Positions 13,419 to 13,420 of a DNA stretch of 13,420 bases are shown piece after piece (positions within the stretch are counted from its first letter, which is position 1; each line of letters begins with the position of its first letter). The stretch comes from RGIG1666 sp045595745. Lineage in GTDB: Bacteria; Bacillota; Clostridia; UBA1381; UBA9506. Location: positions 1 through 13,420 of the forward strand of contig JAZOBB010000024.1 in assembly GCA_045595745.1 (NCBI GenBank). Direction: 5' to 3'. The notes under the pieces were generated by a model. That model did not search any database, was not told where the DNA came from, and was given only the letters and a program-made list of their open reading frames with translations. The position numbers and the translations under genes were made by a program.

Positions 13419-13420
13419 AA

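Overview
The window is AT-rich, densely coding DNA with strong AGGAGG-type ribosome binding sites, consensus housekeeping promoters and U-tract intrinsic terminators. Together with a GlpP-type antiterminator, an iron-sulfur serine dehydratase and oxygen-sensitive redox modules, this points to an anaerobic low-GC Firmicute, most likely class Clostridia (inference; no rRNA or phylogenetic marker is present).

Region 1 (1-3823, + strand) is the 3' end of a catabolic-looking operon: an M20 amidohydrolase cut by the window edge, an extended-SDR epimerase-like protein whose YxxxK lysine is a cysteine, a dihydrodipicolinate synthase/aldolase-family lyase with its Schiff-base lysine, and a TetR regulator. 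Spacing is tight (4, 28 and 4 bases) and a strong terminator closes the unit. The substrate cannot be read from the sequence.

Region 2 (3857-9142, + strand) is a glycerol-3-phosphate type operon. A perfect-consensus promoter is followed by a 19-bp terminator hairpin in the leader, then a GlpA-like FAD dehydrogenase with a C-terminal BFD-type [2Fe-2S] domain, a second FAD/NAD oxidoreductase, a small CxxCxxxC protein (DUF1667), the antiterminator GlpP and a HAD-IIA phosphatase overlapping glpP by 8 bases. The likely logic is that GlpP, sensing glycerol-3-phosphate, relieves termination in the leader of its own operon. An MgtC/SapB membrane protein follows.

Region 3 (9177-11562, - strand) is an amino-acid deamination pair: single-chain L-serine dehydratase followed by L-asparaginase, read from their own consensus promoter and facing MgtC across a shared terminator.

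Region 4 (11563-13420) has a divergent intergenic region, a 75-residue HPr-like protein that keeps the KSIMG serine site but lacks the phosphorylatable histidine motif, a convergent terminator, a cytoplasmic SGNH/GDSL hydrolase on the - strand, and a non-coding right edge rich in inverted repeats.

The points most worth a second look are the GlpP-linked leader terminator, the uncharacterised two-flavoprotein plus DUF1667 module, the histidine-less HPr homologue and the unassigned amidohydrolase/epimerase/lyase operon. No CRISPR array, transposase, phage gene, rRNA or tRNA was seen.
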